The translations under genes were made by a program, and so were the position numbers. This document shows, piece by piece, positions 37,941 to 39,968 of a stretch of 39,968 nt of DNA. Origin of the DNA: Anaerolineae bacterium (GTDB taxonomy: Bacteria; Chloroflexota; Anaerolineae; JAFGEY01); assembly GCA_016929775.1 (NCBI GenBank), contig JAFGIE010000057.1:1-39968 (forward strand), written 5' to 3'. Under the pieces are notes generated by a model, which did no database searches, had not been told where the DNA came from, and was given only the letters and a program-made list of their open reading frames with translations. The first letter of the stretch is position 1, and each line of letters begins with the position of its first letter.

Positions 37941-39887
37941 TTACGGCGCGATGCGGCTCAGGGCGCGCGTTTCCGCAGGCGGCATGGGCACGCCCTTGAC
38001 CCACGCCAGCCACGCCGGGGTGCCCCGCAGCTGCTGCACGGTCCAGCTGTGGTGCAGGGCCACCACCTCCGGCGGGAACAGCTCGAGCATCGCCTCGTAC
38101 CACGGCAGCCCATCGGTCTTTTGAAAGTGCCAGTACTCGAGGGCCACCAGGTTCGTGTGCCAGTGAAAGTCCGGATGGTCGTGCGACGCGATCGGCAGCC
38201 ACCCGTACTCCGCCATCAGGTCGGTCAGGTCCACATAGTAGCCGCTCGGCAGCGCCTTGCGCCGCCCGCCAAGGCCATTGCGCCGCGCGTCGGCGGTCAC
38301 GTCCCACGGGCGCGTCCTGAGCGGCGCCCCCTGGCTTCCGTCCTGCGCAGCGCAGCGCAGGTAGAGCCGCCAGTAGACCTCGCCGCCCCGCCGCTCCAGC
38401 ACGACCTCCAGCCAGCGCTCCCGCCGGTCGGGCGAGAGCAGGTCCAACAAGGTATCGATCGCGCGCCCAGCCTTGTGCCAGCTCGTGTACGACGACCCGC
38501 TGCTGTAATAGCTCACTGCCCGCCACGCGTCGCTGAGTTGGGCCAAAAAGTCGCGCCCGCTCTCCTCGCGCACGCGCGCGCGCATCGCCCGGAACGCGTC
38601 GTCCACCCGGTCGCTGAGCCAGGGATTGCCGACGTCGACGCCCTCGAGCGGCACCAGGTCATAGGGCGCCCCCTCTCCCGGGTGCGTCTCTTCGACGTAC
38701 AGCACCACCGGTTCTCCCGCCGACGCCACCCACCCCTCCCGGCTCGCCGCCCACGAAAGGGGCCCGGCGAGCGTGAGCGGCTCGGTCAGGCGCGCCGGCA
38801 GCGCAAGGTCGCCTCCGGTCCGCTGGACGAGCAGCCGCGCGCCGTACGCATAGCGCAACAGGTAGGCCAACCAGGACCCATCGGGCGCGCGCGCTGCGCT
38901 CCCCACCACCGACCAGCGCGTCAGGCGCGCCCCGGGCGAGGCTGGGTCATCGTCCGCCTTGCGCGCATAGATGTCCTCCGCTTCCCCGTCGAGGACGGCA
39001 TACAGCAGCGTCCCGTCCGCGTGCCAGCCGACCAGCTCTTCGTCGATCGGGGCAGAGGTCAGCTGGCGCACCTCGCCGCTCGCCAGGTCGAGGGCGAACA
39101 GGTCCGCGTCGCCATAGCGCCACGAGGTGAACGCGACCTGCGTCCCATCGGGCGAGAACGCCGGATGGGCCTCGGCGTGCGGGCTCTCTGCGGTCAGGTT
39201 GGTCCGCGCGCCAGACGCCAGGTCGAGCAGCCAGACGTCCATGTTCCCACCCGCCATGCTCTCGTAGGCGAGCTGCGTTCCGTCCGGCGACCACGACGGC
39301 GCCCCATCGTAGGCGCGCGTCTCGGTCAGCCGCGCCAACACCCCTGCAGGCGACCGCAGGTACAGATCCCACTGCCCGCCGCGCCGCGAAGCGAACGCGA
39401 GCGCGTCGCCCGCCGGCGAGAACGCCGCATCGCGATCCTCCGCCGGATCGGACGTCAGCCGCGTCCACGCGCCGCTCTGCGCGTCGATCGCATAGATATC
39501 CCAGTTGCCGTCCAACCAGGCGCCGAGCGCGATCCATCCCTCACAAGGCGCCGGCGTCGACGTTGCGGGCGGCGTTGCGGGCGGCGTTGCCGCCGGGGAC
39601 GCAGTCGGGGTCGCGGGCGCAGGCGTCGGCGTTGCCGTTGGCGAGGCAGTCGGGGTCGCGGGCGCCGCCGTCGGCGCGAGGGTTGGCGTCTGTGTGGGCG
39701 CAGGAGCGGGCGCCGTGGTCCCCGTCGACGTCGGAGCAGGCGTGGGCGTCGGCGCCTCCGTGGGCCGCGCGCACGCAGCGCTGGCGACGGCGAGGAACAG
39801 GCCCGCCAGGGCGAGGGCCCGTATGCGGGCCAATCGGATCGGTCGGCGCGTGCGCCGCACGGTGGGCGTACGAGTGCACTGTAGCAT
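37941..39887 (-). CDS. Lipoprotein with TolB-like beta-propeller and C-terminal LAS-type peptidase-like domain
   Basis: A 648-aa protein with ATG start 39887. The N-terminus ends in a lipobox-like ASAAC near residue 39, followed by a long Pro/Thr/Ala linker (to about 110). Residues ~115-360 contain PD40/TolB-type propeller repeats (FSPAGDALAFASRRGGQWDLYL; WSPDGTQLAYESMAGGNMDVWLLDLASG; FSPDGTQVAFTSWRYGDADLFALDLASGEVRQL). The C-terminal ~230 residues carry SWHKAGRAID (about 467-476) and EYWHFQ (about 582-587). These are the S-x-H-x2-G-x-A-x-D and E-x-W-H motifs of zinc LAS peptidases (VanY/M15), which cut D-Ala-D-Ala or peptidoglycan peptides. No ribosome-binding site is seen; with the promoter at 39894 the transcript may be leaderless. 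Confidence 0.8.
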   Translation of the reverse strand: MLQCTRTPTVRRTRRPIRLARIRALALAGLFLAVASAACARPTEAPTPTPAPTSTGTTAPAPAPTQTPTLAPTAAPATPTASPTATPTPAPATPTASPAATPPATPPATSTPAPCEGWIALGAWLDGNWDIYAIDAQSGAWTRLTSDPAEDRDAAFSPAGDALAFASRRGGQWDLYLRSPAGVLARLTETRAYDGAPSWSPDGTQLAYESMAGGNMDVWLLDLASGARTNLTAESPHAEAHPAFSPDGTQVAFTSWRYGDADLFALDLASGEVRQLTSAPIDEELVGWHADGTLLYAVLDGEAEDIYARKADDDPASPGARLTRWSVVGSAARAPDGSWLAYLLRYAYGARLLVQRTGGDLALPARLTEPLTLAGPLSWAASREGWVASAGEPVVLYVEETHPGEGAPYDLVPLEGVDVGNPWLSDRVDDAFRAMRARVREESGRDFLAQLSDAWRAVSYYSSGSSYTSWHKAGRAIDTLLDLLSPDRRERWLEVVLERRGGEVYWRLYLRCAAQDGSQGAPLRTRPWDVTADARRNGLGGRRKALPSGYYVDLTDLMAEYGWLPIASHDHPDFHWHTNLVALEYWHFQKTDGLPWYEAMLELFPPEVVALHHSWTVQQLRGTPAWLAWVKGVPMPPAETRALSRIAP

Positions 39888-39893
39888 GCCCAG

Positions 39894-39922
39894 AGTGTAC
39901 CCCAGAACGCACGTGAGGGCAA
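39894..39922 (-). promoter_or_regulatory. Putative promoter for the propeller/peptidase lipoprotein gene
   Basis: On the minus strand TTGCCC (39922-39917), 17 nt, and TACACT (39899-39894). The predicted start falls at about 39887, the first base of the ATG. Confidence 0.45.
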
Positions 39923-39968
39923 CTGGTCAATCCGGCTGCCCAGGAGCACCGCTCCTGCGTTCGTAGTA

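Overview
The window is a high-GC bacterial chromosome segment, probably from a Chloroflexota (Anaerolineae-like) organism. That assignment is inferred from three things: secreted proteins with a C-terminal VYLPLV-type tail, a lipoprotein with the charged EVEKEVVVTRIV-type linker common in that phylum, and frequent interspersed palindromic repeats. Promoters mostly read TTGxxx, a 16-18 nt spacer, then TAgAAT or TATAAT. Shine-Dalgarno sequences (AGGAGG) are strong, and GTG or TTG starts are common.

Layout. (1) 232-7346, plus strand: an O-antigen-ligase/TPR membrane protein, two coupled secreted proteins, a GNAT acetyltransferase, an inositol-monophosphatase-like phosphatase, a double-GNAT protein and a membrane protein. 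(2) 7375-21771, minus strand: a 14.4-kb operon of phage morphogenesis genes. It begins at a near-consensus promoter whose spacer contains a LexA-type GAAC-N4-GTTC box. Gene order is a small ORF, small terminase, large terminase, portal, a protease-capsid fusion with a nested internal start, then nine further genes, mostly structural-looking. No integrase, replication, lysis or tape-measure gene is visible, and ordinary bacterial genes flank it on both sides. (3) 21865-26005, minus strand: a tight cluster encoding a pyruvate-kinase-C-like protein, methyltransferase, Mut7-C RNase-like protein, nucleosidase and an unknown protein, preceded by a pentapeptide-repeat protein with its own promoter. 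(4) 26138-31650: an Hsp70-like ATPase, an AAA ATPase, a fasciclin protein, a DUF5060/DUF4038-type glycosidase and a DinB-like protein. (5) 31647-34699, minus strand: a five-gene operon (GNAT, SDR, 60-aa protein, NUDIX, APH-like kinase). (6) 34889-39887: a von Willebrand lipoprotein, a thiolase, and a beta-propeller/LAS-peptidase lipoprotein.

The most notable system is region 2, a compact capsid-and-packaging operon under an apparent DNA-damage promoter. It lacks the usual genes for an independent phage life and carries hairpins or tandem repeats in most of its larger intergenic gaps and inside some genes. It could be a gene-transfer-agent-like domesticated element, a satellite, or a decaying prophage; the sequence alone does not decide between these.

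All calls come from reading the sequence and recognising motifs. No database search was run, and no tRNA, rRNA, CRISPR array or insertion sequence was recognised.
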